A stretch of DNA of 64,000 nucleotides from Adiantum capillus-veneris (Eukaryota > Streptophyta > Polypodiopsida > Polypodiales > Pteridaceae), in the NCBI GenBank assembly GCA_014529385.2, contig CM043967.1:85100778-85164777 (forward strand), read 5' to 3'. The translations under genes and the position numbers were made by a program. Below the pieces are notes generated by a model. The model had not been told where the DNA came from. It was given only the letters and a program-made list of their open reading frames with translations, and made no database searches. Below are positions 20,983 to 32,824 of this stretch, piece after piece. Positions within the stretch are counted from its first letter, which is position 1; each line of letters starts with the position of its first letter.

Positions 20983-21745
20983 CCCAGGGCTTTAGCGTTT
21001 ATTCAGCAGTTTGACATAGCATTCTCTGAAGGGCGCCACTCACAACACTCCAAAATCAGGAGGGCAACATCATTTTTGAAAGGAAGTGCACGAACATGGT
21101 GGTCTACTCTTATTACCACTTAGGACCATCTTCGGATGACCAAGGCCGACACTTTGGATGCTTATTGTGAGAGATTTTGGGATGCTTTTCTACCTACCTC
21201 TTCTTTTAAGAAGGTCACTTTTAAGCAGCAACACCAGCGATTTTGCTGTGGACTTCCCAAAGAAATCCCAGATTATTGTCTTCAACAAAAGTCCGAGTCC
21301 ACACAACAACTAATGGGATATGCTAAGCAAGGATTTGCTATGCATTCGAGTAACCTGACTTACCCCACTAATCAAGTTTTGACACCAAGGACCGGACAGA
21401 AATCGACAAAAGATAATAGGAGGAGAAGAAGGTTTCAAAATTCAGAAAAAGGAGGATGCACGACCCCAATTGACCTAGGAACAAAAATCAGACTACCTCA
21501 AGGAGGGGAAGTTTTTTTACTGTAGAGAACAAGGACACATCTCTGCAAGGTGCCCATAAAGGCACACGAGGACACTCAAAAGACAGGCCATTGAGTTCCA
21601 GAGCAGCAGAAGAACGTGGCAGAAAAGGAAAGATGAAAGCAAGATTGGTACCAGATTGTATGGGGACCGACCCACATCAGATAGATGAAAGCACAAACTT
21701 TGCCGCGCATGGGGCAAAGTGCGAGATCAAGAATCCCTCATCTTC
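20983..21745 (+). pseudogene. Gag and zinc knuckle of element 7
   Basis: Plus-strand gypsy gag. Fragments read FIQQFDIAFS, then (from 21136) LDAYCERFWDAFLPTSSFKK and FCCGLPKEIPDYCL. A CCHC knuckle YCREQGHISARC follows at 21524-21559. Frames change at least twice. It corresponds to the element 2 gag but lacks its N-terminal half, since element 6 sits at that point. Confidence 0.8.
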
Positions 21746-22985
21746 TTCAACAAAGGAGCCAAGTTCAACTTTATTTAACCTGAATTGGCGGCTCGACTTG
21801 GAATTACGCCCGACAAATGGGGCCACACGCGGCGGCAGTTCTAGCGGCACCCAGACGGGATGTTGCCATTACACCTGTCATTGGCAAACTCCGTTTGCAT
21901 TGTCAGGGGTATTTAGGGTACGAGGACTTTTACATCATGCCTTTAGAAGGGTGTGACATCCTCTTAGGAATCCCTTAGTACCACAAGAACAACGCCATGG
22001 TTGATTATCGGGCCAGGAAAGCTACTTTGAAGAATGGGAAGGGCAAGAAAATTGTACTTGATGTAAAATTGAAGGGCGAGTCCGTCCCACTTGTATCGAC
22101 TTCGGCCATTTCCAAATTAATGAAATCCAGTCTTTTTGTTTACTCGATCTTCTTGAAAGAGCTGAATGATGAACAACAAACCAATATGTCTAAATTGGAA
22201 AAGGAACGACAAGAATGTATGCACACACAAGCTGATTGTTTCTCAGAAGGCCTACCAAGCGAGTTAGCTTCACCTCGTCCTGAGGACCATATGATTGATT
22301 TGATTCCTAGAAGTACACCACCGAACCGGCCACCTTATTGAGCTAGCCGAGCCCAGAATGAAGAAATAATGAACCAAGTAAAAGAACTTCTAGAAAAGGG
22401 TCTCATCCAACCTAGCACGTCACCTTTCTGTTCTCCGGTATTGCTAGCAATAAAGAAAGACAGATGTTGGAGAATGTGCATTGATTATAGAGCTCTCAAT
22501 AAAATCACCATCAATAACCGATTCCCTATTCCAAGGATGATATTCTCGACAGACTACAAGTATCCTCTTGTTTTAGCAAAATTGATCTAAAGAGTAGATA
22601 TCATCAAATCTACAGAGGATATCTACAAGACAGCTTTTCGGACAACCTTTGGCTTATACAAATATTTAGTTATGCCTTTTAAACTTACGAATGCTCAACT
22701 TTTAATCGAATGATGGATAGGATTTTCCTAGAGTATCGATCTTTTGTGGGCACTTTCTTTGACGACATTATAGTTTTCTCCAAGAATGAAGCAGAGCACA
22801 GACATTATCTGCTACAGGTCTTTCAAGCATTGTGAAAGCATAGATTGATTATCAATGTGAAAAAGAGTGAGTTTTTTTTTGCCAAAAATATATTTCTTGG
22901 GGCACATCGTCTCAGCAAAAGGAGTGCAGATGGACCCGACCAAAATTGAGACTATTCGCGATTTGCCTCTGAAAGCGTCCCAAAA
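21746..22985 (+). pseudogene. Protease and RT remnant of element 7
   Basis: Protease part GAKFNF...LAARLGITPDKWG and VDYRARKATLKNGKGKKIVL. RT part: [34 protein letters not shown], then after a frameshift near 22540 [10 protein letters not shown], catalytic FFDDIIVFS (near 22760) and FLGHIVSAKG. A stop at 22339-22341 and several frameshifts break it. Homology ends at about 22980, inside the connection to RNase H. Confidence 0.85.
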
Positions 22986-24074
22986 TACCAAACATTACCA
23001 AAATGATTAGTTCTACGTTCTGCAAGAGTCGCCTTACCCTTTGGTGAGAGGATCTTTTTCGGCCTGGAATCTAGACAACCCTTGTGTGTGTGGCCAGTGC
23101 TGCCAATCGTTGCCCTTCTCCAGTGAATGATCTATGCGTAGTGGCACCAGTTGTGGAGTAGCTTGCCTTACACACTTTTTAACTACACTGCTTTGGACTC
23201 AATGGGGCATTGTTATTAATGTAGCAAGTGACTAATAGTGCATAAACCACATATACATGATCTTGAGCTTTCAAGAATAGCATCTGATAGATATGATAGA
23301 GGATGCCAGATAGAGCAACAACTAAAATGACACCAAAAAACAAACTGTCGGGTTGTTGGCTGGACCAAGCACCACAATTTGTCATGTTGGAGATCTCCAG
23401 AAGATTGGGTGAGATAAGACACATTGAGTAGGGCTTTGTCAAAGTTATAATATTTGCAGTTGGGCACAATCTGAGGCACACCGACTTTGGCTAGTTGTTG
23501 TCAACAGCATAAGAGAAAGGTTAACTACCAATGAGAGTTGCATGCCGCCCAGTAGTGGCCTTGTTTGCAACACATTGTTATTAGGTGTTGGCGAGGTGGT
23601 GCACGCGGGAGCAAGCCCTCTACGGACCCAAAAAATTATGCACTGCAGTTGAGCGCTAGCGGAATGGACGGCTGGGAGGTTGAGCTTGATTGATCACCGG
23701 TTGGCAGTGGTAGCAAAGGGCCGATCGGCCGGATTCACTTTAAGGGCTCTATTCGGTGGTTGGCGGATGCCAAAGGAAATTTCAATACACTTGAGCGTGT
23801 GGCTCAAGTCCGAGCGCCCATATGCCTTCTCACCAACAGCCAAAACAAGGGGGGACCCTTTGTCTTTAGGGACGGCTCCCTCTCTTAGGGAGTGCACCTT
23901 TATAAAACTATTCATATAACGTGCATTCAAAAGGTATTTAAAAAACCCCTTTAATTACAGATTAAGGTTATAAAATGACCCCTTTTTCTTAAAAAACGTA
24001 CGGATTTTTCTCTAAAATCAATTTAAAACCTTCTGTTAATATAATCCTATTAAAATTTTAAAATTTTGGCAATT
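22986..24074. other. Unassigned DNA inside element 7
   Basis: About 1.1 kb between the RT and integrase remnants of element 7, occupying the place of RNase H. A minus-strand ORF (23179-23481) has two hydrophobic stretches (LFFGVILVVALSGILYH and VYVVYALLVTCYI). I do not recognise it. The right part (23650-23930) has ORFs on both strands with no known domain. No terminal repeats were found. Confidence 0.4.
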
Positions 24075-24352
24075 AAAAAACCTACAGATCTTGACTTTGC
24101 TAACATTATTACCCGGATATAGAATGGGGAGACAGTTTCAGACTATTCCATACGGGACAGCTATTTGATGCGGAAAACGATGTTTGTTACACAGCCTTTG
24201 AGGGAAAAGGTTTTGATAGAGTGCCATTGTCCACCTTTTATGGGCCACCGTGGCATAGATACCACCTTGAAGGGTGTTGAGCGTTACTTCTATTGGCCAA
24301 AGCTCAAAAAGAATGTGGATGACTTTGTTCACAGTTGTTTAGTAGAAGCGGG
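24075..24352 (+). pseudogene. Integrase zinc-binding remnant of element 7
   Basis: Reads YSIRD-like, then LMRKTMFVTQPLREKVLIEC, PPFMGHRGIDTTLKGVERYF and WPKLKKNVDDFVHSCL. This is the H2C2 zinc-binding start of gypsy integrase, matching 8340-8640 of element 2. A stop at 24120-24122 lies just upstream. It ends at a G-rich run (24351-24359). Confidence 0.85.
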
Positions 24353-24738
24353 GGGGGGGCTAGAAGGCGACGAAGCAGAAGCGGGGGAAGGTTAAAAGGA
24401 GGAATCAGACACTGCGGGTGTTTGCACACAGACATTCAGGCAGGAGATGCAGAGAAGAAGAAAAAGGTAGAGAATAATAAGCTTTGATCCTGTTCTTTGA
24501 AAAACCCGATTAAGGCAGTAAAAAGTGACGAAAAGAGGGGCGGAGCCAACAAAAGAGGTTTTTAAGGGGTAAGTGTGTGTGTCATTTTTTTCTTCCAGCA
24601 AGTTAGCCTTAGGTGCACCCTATCCTTTCACTATCGCCAATCAAAGAGATCCCCAAACCAAATCAACATCAGTTGCTGCAGAAATTCTTGCCCACAAGTT
24701 AACAATTACAAAAATATGCATTGGAAATAGATCCATAC
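24353..24738 (-). other. Start of PEPC intron 9, no further exon seen
   Basis: Follows the donor GTATGG of exon 9 on the minus strand. No PEPC-like exon could be found here or further left in the window. Confidence 0.5.
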
Positions 24739-27700
24739 CTTTCTCTAATATTTCTGAGACATACTGTGCAAGTTTGTCATTGCACGTGGTCATTGAGAAT
24801 TCAAAGCGAAGACTGTCAATTTCACGTATGTACAAATCAGCAGCAATCCACCTTGCCAGCAAACAAACATCCCTTGTCACCTGAAACCATTGAAAGGTAA
24901 CTTCTTAAAAGAAACTTGAAGGCTTGAGACGCCCCTTGTAGCTCATTTCAGATAGCTTCATGCAAAGCAATTAAAAACTACCTACAAACACATAACTTTC
25001 TCTGAGCACTGGATACAGAAATTAACTAAGACTCACAAAAATGGAACACCATTTTACAACCCCTATGAATTTCCAAAAATGTGGATGAAAAGCTTCAATG
25101 GCACGCTCCCTTGCACGCTCGGATAATGTGATATCAACAACCAGGGCTACTCCGACTATTGCCAGTACCAGAAAATTCAAGTACATAAAAGCATCTTTTC
25201 CTTGGAGATTTATTGATTTTGCAGGAAAATCTCAATTACTAGCACTGCAGATGACCACTCTGCTTAGGTGGAAGACTGCACATTATGCCTTGGTGGTAGG
25301 CGGTTGGTCAGCCAAGGTGAGGACTCCAGATGATTGTCCCAGATGCCATACCATACAGCCTCCTGGACATTAATTCTGGACCGATGATACAGCACAGTCT
25401 GTTCACACGGATTCATGACGGCCTACCAAAGAATGACACCACACATTGGCTATGTTAACAAGGAAGCATTCTGCTGACTTGCATAAGCCTCAGGAGTGCA
25501 GCTTTCAAACAAGGATGGTATTGGAGACAATGCCCTCTACATTCAAGGTGAATCGGATCTTGTGCTTTACAGGATGTTTGCATTATCCATCTGGTCTCTT
25601 AATTAAGAGCAAATTAGGCCTTATCCATATATAGAGTTAATCAGGTTAGCAGCTAGACCTTAGTCATATCTAGAGAGAATCAGCTTAGCAGCTGGCATTA
25701 CTGCTTGGTGCAAGTCGTGTGCTGGGTGAGCACTAGTATTTAGACACAATCCAGCAGTTTCAATTGATATGCACTAGCAGCTAAGTATTAAAACAGTGAG
25801 ACAATGTAGTCACATTCTCTTCAAGAAGAGAGCAGGGAGGCGGCACTTCAGTGTGCCTGTTCTATCTTTATTGAGAACGAGAAGAGGAATGTATAGCCCA
25901 GATGGACATGAGCAACTGCTATTTTCACTCTCTTCTGGTATTACTAGTACTTTTGTACTCTGAGCATTGTTTCACAAAAACTCAGATACGTTCACTCAAA
26001 AACGCCAAAAAATTTACCCAATCAAAAATAAAATATATTCCCTGCTAGTAATATTTTGCCTGTACCAAAAAATCTGTGTGAAGTTCGATGATCTCTCTAA
26101 CATACAGGTTATCATCATACAGTAGTTCACAATGCAATGTTTCTGCAGCGTGCTTAGCATATTAGAAACTTAAACTGGAAAAGCATGGAAAAAAGAGCCA
26201 ACGAGTCTACTTTTTTCCTCTATAAATGCACATAGCTACTTGTCTTCTTGAAGAATCATTGCACAAGCCTGCTTGAAATTGAAGCATGGACGTGCCAACA
26301 GAATTTATGTTAAAAGTAGCACAATTCCTTTCTATAAATTGCAAACTTTCAGTTAAATAGTGAAAAGAAAATTAATATTTGACTATTCACTTAGACCAGC
26401 TGCTCAGAGTTCACCAATATGTCAAGCTGACACAGATGAGAAGGCAATAGCTGCACCTTTGCTGTAACATTTGGGTTGCCATCTCTGTCTCCGCCCATCC
26501 AAGAGCCAAATTTTATTGGTGTACAAGTCAAAGGAAGTGATTTGCCTGTGTGCTGTTAAACAAAGACTTTTGGCTGAGATGATCATCACTGTTATTAATA
26601 AAGATAAAGCGACTGCTTTGTTCAACAACAACAAAACCAAGTCAATATTACCTTTCGTAGTGCATTGCTAACCCTTCTTAAATACTGCGGCACAGCTTTC
26701 CAAAGTGACTGCTCCACTAAGTGTAGACCTGAATATATGAGCAACAAAAAGTGTTACCCTTCTCACTTGCAAAGCAAGCATAGCACAACCTTAAGCTTCA
26801 TCCCAGGACCCTTACCTCCTTTGGCTTCATCTAGCGGGGTAGGCTTCCTACGCCTCAACTCATCGGTGTGCCATAATGACACAATCTCTCTAACCTGCAA
26901 AATTTATGCTTTTCTGTGAGCTCATTAGATGAAAGGGAGATGCTTGCATCTTCTTCATAATTATAAGGTAGAGGGAGACACAAGATCTAATAGGCAAAGA
27001 AGAAAACAGGAGCTACAGTGCTGTTCTACCAAGTCTTCAATCAAGAGCTCCTTATCTTCATGTGTTAGATCTGTTCGATCCTTATAGTCCAGAAGATGCT
27101 GGTATAACATCATCCAGATACATAATTAATTCATCAGAAAGTGTTATATCTACCTCAAACTATGTTTCCAACACATCAATTAAACAAAGTGCATGTATGA
27201 AGACTCTACCGCCATGCGTAAGTGCTTGTATTGTAAAGTACGTCTATTGATTTGAGTAGGATGAGCTGTAAGAACAATCTCTACTTCCTGAAGAAACCAT
27301 AAGAGTGTCTACCTGAGTGTCATTAACAACTTCGAGGATTGACCAGATAAGCTCAAATTAGACAAAACCTGACTGCAAACAGCCTTGTAAACTTCCTCTG
27401 GAGAGAAGCCTGTCTGAACAAGTTTCTCAAACACGTCGTCACACGATTTTGATACATGAGAAGTTGATCGTGTTTTGCGAACACTGAAAAAAAGAGCAAC
27501 CCATCATCCATGTATAACATTCTCAGCAAAGAAATACAAGTCTCATCTAATAGTATCCTCTACATTGTAGTCAGCAGTACCGATGATGAGTTTCAGCTAT
27601 GCCTGTCAAGCTGAGGTAATGACTGAATGCTCTTGCTAAGGGTACAGCCTCTTCCAGTGTCATGTTTGAGATTTCCTGCTGCAATTGTTTGGACAACCAC

Positions 27701-28097
27701 TCGGCTGCATCTTCGAGCCCCACCATGCGCATATTGCAAGCACTCTGCACACAACCTTAAATTGAGCACATTGATAGGGAGGTATACATACATGTGTGTC
27801 TATGTCTGTCATTTTACGTGCATGGGCTCTTCCATTAGAATCATGGCCAAACTTTCCCTGCCTACATCTGTAAATTTCCACTGATTTTCATAACACCATC
27901 CATGCACTATCAGTGGTTGACGACCCATCCAAATTAGTCACCTGTGCCAGCATCCGAGCTCGGTCAACCTTCTCCATGAAGCCTTGACCAACTTCTCTTT
28001 GCAGACAGTCGATGAGCAGATTACCAAGAAGATGGCAATCATCTTCAAAAGCTTGAAAAGAAATCTCTTCAGCTATGTCATCTGTAGTGTCCGTCAT
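24739..28097 (-). CDS. PPC4: Bacterial-type phosphoenolpyruvate carboxylase, 5' nine exons
   Basis: PEPC adds bicarbonate to phosphoenolpyruvate to give oxaloacetate in the cytosol. Nine exons in order: 27942-28097, 27581-27744, 27369-27483, 27210-27287, 27030-27098, 26816-26894, 26652-26728, 26457-26552, 24739-24880. They sum to 976 bp (325 codons plus one base), all introns are GT-AG and the phases agree. Key pieces: start [28 protein letters not shown] with the catalytic histidine (exon 4); [17 protein letters not shown] (exon 7); [18 protein letters not shown] (exon 8); VDSLRF-like [11 protein letters not shown] (exon 9). These match the plant bacterial-type isoform rather than the plant-type, which has a phosphorylatable N-terminal serine not seen here. 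An in-frame ATG at 28142 could add 15 residues, but the family start is 28097. The C-terminal two thirds is absent from the window. Confidence 0.93.
24881..26456 (-). other. PEPC intron 8 (1,576 bp)
   Basis: The donor GTGCAG follows exon 8 and the acceptor TGGTTTCAG precedes exon 9. All earlier introns are 81-197 bp. It holds a minus-strand open stretch near 25050-25245 with a hydrophobic segment ([18 protein letters not shown]), not assignable to PEPC or to a known transposon. Confidence 0.8.
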
Positions 28098-28340
28098 TGT
28101 TTTCCTGTCCGTCAATAACACCATGCAATCAGCGCTAGCCATAGAAAATCAAAAATCGAGAAGAGAAGAAAAGACGCACTTTGTAAAGTGTCAAACGTGA
28201 ATAGAAGAAAACAAAACCAACCGTTACCTACGAAGAAAGCTACACAGAGGAGAGGAGCCTTCTTGACAGCAATCCAAATGGGAAATGAGGTAGATGGCAC
28301 AAGAGGCGATGGGCGATAGTGCCTTCTACTTGGCTTTCCC
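28098..28340 (-). promoter_or_regulatory. Probable PEPC 5' UTR with leader intron
   Basis: Upstream of the start codon on the minus strand, a donor-like TAG|GTAACGG near 28233 and an acceptor-like GACAG|GAAAACA just before the ATG suggest a 5' UTR intron of about 120 bp. CT-rich leader sequence lies at 28240-28340. No clear TATA box was identified. Confidence 0.4.
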
Positions 28341-28930
28341 TCTTGAGACGTGAAGAGAGCAGCGGAAAAGCGGCGACCCGCCAGCTTGCTTGAGGGTTGG
28401 GGGGTTTGGTCCTGGCAAAACTGGAAGCATGAAAGGCGAATATACTACCACTCTACCAGTCCAACGAGGAGTCGCGACAGCATTTCGGGTGTGTAGCAGC
28501 ATTGTCGTAAAGTGCGACAAAGTGGAGTCGTTGGGGGCCCAAAGCGTCCGCTTGTTGGTGGCAGTGCGTCTTGATAATTGTTGCTCATTTATGTTCCGAG
28601 GGCACACACAAGGCTGATGATATCCCAACAAATTTTTGACATCTAAGGTAGTCCCCACCCCGCCCGGCCTCCGACTTATTGAGTTAAAAGGCTAGCTTAA
28701 AAAGGAGGAGCTCCTAAATGTGAAAGGCTCTATTTTCTGAACTAGGCTGGCTTATTGAGTTAAAAGGCTAGCTTAAAAAGGAGGAGCTCCTAAATGTGAA
28801 AGGCTCTATTTTTTGAACTAGGGAATATTGGGCTGATAAACTTCACAGATAGGAGAAATAAGAAAAAGAAAAAAATTTGAGAATTTTGTTTAGTAAATGA
28901 GAAATAAGCAAGAAAAAGTTCTCTCTTCTC
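28341..28930. other. Intergenic region upstream of PEPC
   Basis: Probably includes the PEPC promoter (28341-28640). No gene is seen apart from the tandem duplication at 28675-28822. Confidence 0.4.
28675..28822. repeat. 72-bp tandem duplication
   Basis: Copies at 28675-28746 and 28751-28822 differ by one base (TTTTCTGAAC versus TTTTTTGAAC). Each contains the palindromic GGAGCTCC. The high identity suggests a recent duplication. Confidence 0.9.
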
Positions 28931-29099
28931 ATAAGGACAACCTTAAGGTGGCTAGAGATTTTTTTCAAGGCATCTTCTCCTCTCCTCCTCAAAGACCACA
29001 CCAAGGCTAGGGCTACAATTGCAACGCTTAGGAGTTCCAAAATATATTGCCAAGGTGTTGGATCACCCTCTCACAAAGGAGTTCTTGAAGGACTATTTC

Positions 29100-29296
29100 C
29101 TCTCTCAATGTTGGTAAATCACATGGCTTGGATGGTCTTCGTAGTGGATTCTTCCATGAATACAAGGATTTTTTGATGTGAGCATTTGGAATGAGGCCTT
29201 AAAACTAGGAGCTCTTCCTACTTCTATAAACACTTGAGTAGTAAAAGGCATTCATAAGCTAGGGGAGAAGAAGGACTTAGGAAATTGGAGACCTAT
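29100..29296 (+). pseudogene. LINE RT N-terminal fragment (L1-like)
   Basis: Broken frames encode GLDGLRSGFFHEYKDF, WNEALKLGALPTSINT and KGIHKLGEKKDLGNWRPI. This is the block before RT motif A in plant L1-type LINEs. It is a different lineage from the TC-tailed LINEs here, which have KAGDLQGIKPEMIKW at that place. It is cut at 29297 by an LTR-like repeat. Confidence 0.8.
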
Positions 29297-29445
29297 TGTT
29301 ATGGAATTGATATCTTATTATTTATTGCAGCTGTGACAGGTGGAAAAGGCTTGACCGAGCTAAGCTATTGCAAAAGGATATCATATTTTATGTACATTTT
29401 ATTATTCAAGTGCTCTTTATGAGCTTTGGCCATTTATGACTGGCC
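29297..29445 (+). repeat. 149-bp LTR-like repeat, copy 1
   Basis: Begins TGTTATGGAATTGATATC and matches 34176-34324 with a single difference, after which the two loci diverge completely. The TGTTA start suggests the beginning of a copia-type LTR. A local 46-bp tandem duplication (TTTCATGATTCTTCTC) follows at 29455-29545. Confidence 0.75.
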
Positions 29446-31020
29446 TTTCATGATTATTCTAATTATATTTCATGATTCTTCTCTTTAGAGATATGAAATT
29501 ATATTTCTAATTATATTTCATGATTCTTCTCTTTAGAGATATGAAGAGGTCTTTCTTGTTATTGAGTAATTCATGCAAGTATTCCTGTTAAAGGAGTCCG
29601 AGAAGTTTTATTGCATGAGAATCAAAGAAATTTTAATGCCCTACAAATAGAGACCTAGAAGAAGTTTGAAGAAGAAGAAAGGTTGTAGGAAAAGGCAAAG
29701 TAGAGGAGGAATTCCACATTGTCGTCATTGCACGCAGCACGGTCCTTACAACCATTGGAATCACTGGAAAAATTGTATCTTCCTCCGTCCCATCCGCTTC
29801 AGCTTTGTGAGAAGCACCCTCAAGCTAATCGTATTTTTTTTTATAGTAATATTTTATCCTAATGAAAAAGAAAAAAAAAAGCAGGAGCAGTAGTGCTCGC
29901 TTTGAGAATTCACAGTTGTCGATGATGTAAGCAGGCAAAGCATGCAAGATTGTAGAGGGTGTGGGGATGATTTGCGCAAAACTATACCCTCGACGGTTGG
30001 GGGTCAACCCATCACCCCTCATATCACCACAATTGCCATCGAACTGTCGGGCGCATATGCCACTATCTAGCAGTTGATGCCTACTACTCACGGGACACAA
30101 TAGCCGCAAGACCTCGTGCAACTCAACAGGCAGTGCATGGTGCATGCAATCCACAGTTGCAGAAGACTACAGCTCACCGTACCCACTATTCTTGCGCTTG
30201 ACGGTTGCCACCCACTAAATACTGCGCACCTTGAGAATTTTCCTTCTTTACCCTTTGCATGCACCACCTAAGGCTCCTGAATGCTTCTCAACCTCCAGCG
30301 AACGACCTCATGCAACCGCAACAGTAAGGACCACACGCGCGCAAGAGGTGGTGAGAATCTGCAGTCCGACCATATCTCACTCGCTCTCAGCCCCACGTTG
30401 CCAGAGTATAGGTGCACACACATCCAGTCCAACCGCCACCAACCTGCATGCAAACTACAAGCGCTCGTGGCACAACCGGGCTGCACCATATTTCTCTCTC
30501 TCTCTCTCTCTCTCCCCACTTCTCCTTGGCTAGTTGCCATGCAGCATGCGGCTGTGGTCCGTTAGCGAGCAGCAACCGTCCCTCTTTTTCGTACACACAG
30601 TACAGGTGTAGTCCAATTCTCTCTCATTCTCTCCTTAACAGCCATTACATAGCGCACCATGTAGCCCAACAGTTGTCCCTATGTCTCTGTTGACACTCAC
30701 TTCGACCAACCTCAACCACTCTCGCTCTCTCACAAGAACCAGAACTAGAGTCTGGCACCTTAAACCACTCGGCCACCCTGACTCCTCCAACTTCATGCAG
30801 CCGCTCGGTTTCTCTCTCTTTCGAACTGTTTAGCCTCCAAGAACTTTCACTCGATCTCATTGTCCACTGGGGTCTGCAGTACACACTAATCCCTCCAGCT
30901 CACACACGCCATGCAAAGACGTGGGAGATACTCCCCCCCCCTCGTTTACTGCTCGCACCAACACCCCGCTTCTGCCTCTCTCTCTCTCCCAGCAACATGT
31001 TGTCTCCCTCATCATCTATG

Positions 31021-31052
<32 letters not shown>

Positions 31053-31196
31053 TACACACAGGTTGTCAACAGCCAGCACCTCGCCATGTAGCCAAACAAA
31101 ACCCTCGCTGTCTCTCTTCAGTCATCATCCATCTCTTTCCTATTGTGATGAACCAACCCCATCAGCAACTACACTGAAACGCAAGGGCATAGCAGT
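29446..31196. other. Low-complexity and unassigned DNA
   Basis: No convincing gene. Short CT and CA tracts occur at 30490-30515 and 31020-31060. Short ORFs on both strands look random. Confidence 0.4.
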
Positions 31197-31365
31197 TGGT
31201 GAGCGCTGCCCAAGCAGGCTGGTCTGGCGAGGTGTGGCAAGAGTTGCCGACTGCAGTACACTCACTTCCTGCGGCCTGGCATCAAGGATGGCAGCTTCTC
31301 TGTGGCGGAGAAGAACTCCATCATCCAGCTCCACGCCGTTCTTGGGAACCGGGCCTTCCCGTTTC
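31197..31365 (+). pseudogene. R2R3-MYB DNA-binding domain fragment
   Basis: In one frame it reads [17 protein letters not shown], then [18 protein letters not shown] and [13 protein letters not shown]. This is the junction of MYB repeats R2 and R3. Several key residues are changed: a TGA at 31200-31202, the R2 tryptophan after RL replaced (QY instead of RW), and the LGNRW tryptophan lost. No intact upstream R2 or downstream R3 remains, so this is a dead fragment, perhaps of one exon. Confidence 0.8.
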
Positions 31366-31825
31366 CCTTTGTAGCTCAATATAGTGAGCGTTTCGCTTGT
31401 CTTTCAACAGTTGCATGATTGTCATGCTGCCTTTATTCCCACAGCTCCCAATCTCCCTCAACCTATCCTGTGGCCCACCCAGACATCCACCATGGTGCAC
31501 TGGCATTGGACTTTTCGCTGACCGAGTGTGCGAGTTTACACTTGAGCCAGACGAAGCAGACATCCCCGCCAACAATGACTTTCTTCAATCCTGCCAGTCT
31601 CTTACTCCCGGACTACATGCCTATACGCCTGCACACTTGCTGCAAGTTCCATTCTCTTATCTGCTTATAGAGAGGGTATTAGTGATCTTATGCGGGGGAG
31701 TCAAGATGTTGAACGATAGGTCCAAATCTTCCAAAAGCAACCTTCTACAACAACAGTACGTATGAGAAAGTGAGAGACGCGCGAGGCTATCTTCAATCTC
31801 TTGCGAACATGCATCAAGAAAAACG

Positions 31826-32400
31826 ATGTCGCTGCTACCATATGCGTGCGTGCTCTTTTGGGTAAGCTCTCATCATGTAGAGTCTTCTCTCGTTGATCAG
31901 CTCAATTGGTTCTTCTCTTCTACTGATTGTTTGCCTGAGGCTAAAGCTATCTTTGAAAGCATACCCTTTCCTGGGGTGCACTCATGTCACGGCATTCCAT
32001 TATCTCAGCTCATTAATATGGGTCCTGAGAGAAGGCTGAAGCCTTGAAGTTGTATCATAGAATGCAACAACCGGCTCTTGTTAAGGCCACCGCCTATATG
32101 TTCTCATGTGTTTTGAAAGCTTGCATGCTCCTATATGAGCAAATTAAAGCGAGCGATCTTGTTTTTGTTGTTGTAATTGTTGTTATTGGCAACACCCTAG
32201 TTGACATGTTTACCAAAAGTGGGGAACCCCAACAAGCAATTGAGGTTTTTAAAAGCCTGCCAATGAGAGATGTGGTTTCATGGAGCTCCATTATTGCAAG
32301 CTTTGCCCATCATAGACATAGTTTTGCGGCTCTGGAGGCCTTTGATAAAATGCAAGGGCTATCATCGACACCGGGGGCAATCTTCTCGGCCACCAATGAA
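31826..32400 (+). pseudogene. PPR protein fragment
   Basis: Two frames give pentatricopeptide repeats: AKAIFESIPFPGVHS, then after a frameshift near 32030 KLYHRMQQPA, FSCVLKAC, GNTLVDMFTKSGEPQQAIEV and FKSLPMRDVVSWSSIIASFA. The VVSW and AIEVFKSLP spacing is that of PLS-class PPR proteins, which act in organelle RNA editing. The repeat array is short and shifted, without an E or DYW tail, so it is a relic. Confidence 0.85.
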
Positions 32401-32787
32401 TTAATTTGTAATCCCTCAGCCACTCAAACCCTTTACCAATCCAATGTTCAAATTTCTCTCTACACCTTTGTTTGATATTTTTGTAGTGCTTAATTTGAAT
32501 GGTACATACATATTTAGGACAATAGGATGATGCCACCGGGCAATAAAGCTCTTCTAACATTATATGTTAAAGCATTTTGCAAATGCACATACAAACCCCT
32601 TCTTATCTCAGTAGATGTCTCTAGGCTAATCAAGACCAGAACAAAAGCTTTTTTAGAACCAAATTCAATGTATATTGTGTCATAGTTCTTTGGTGTGGAG
32701 GAATCCTTGAATTAGATTGTCGAGGACATAAAACATATTAATAAATAAATAAATAGAGTAGGATAATTAGACCCAACATATAGTACT

Positions 32788-32824
32788 ATCTGGTCTATCG
32801 TGATGCATACACGATAGACCAGAT
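32788..32824. repeat. Perfect 15-bp inverted repeat
   Basis: Arms ATCTGGTCTATCGTG and CACGATAGACCAGAT are separated by ATGCATA. The hairpin directly abuts the 111-bp tandem duplication that starts at 32825. Confidence 0.9.

Noticed and set aside
23694-23930. Possible organelle-derived insert on the basis of an ORF with SLREGAVPKDKG
   Set aside because: I could not match it confidently to any plastid or mitochondrial gene.
25098-25373. 91-codon plus-strand ORF in PEPC intron 8
   Set aside because: It overlaps the intron antisense, lacks any domain, and the minus-strand reading looks more protein-like.
30231-31177. Overlapping ORFs on both strands around 30.2-31.2 kb
   Set aside because: Low complexity, no domain and no consistent coding pattern; CT and CA repeats account for several.
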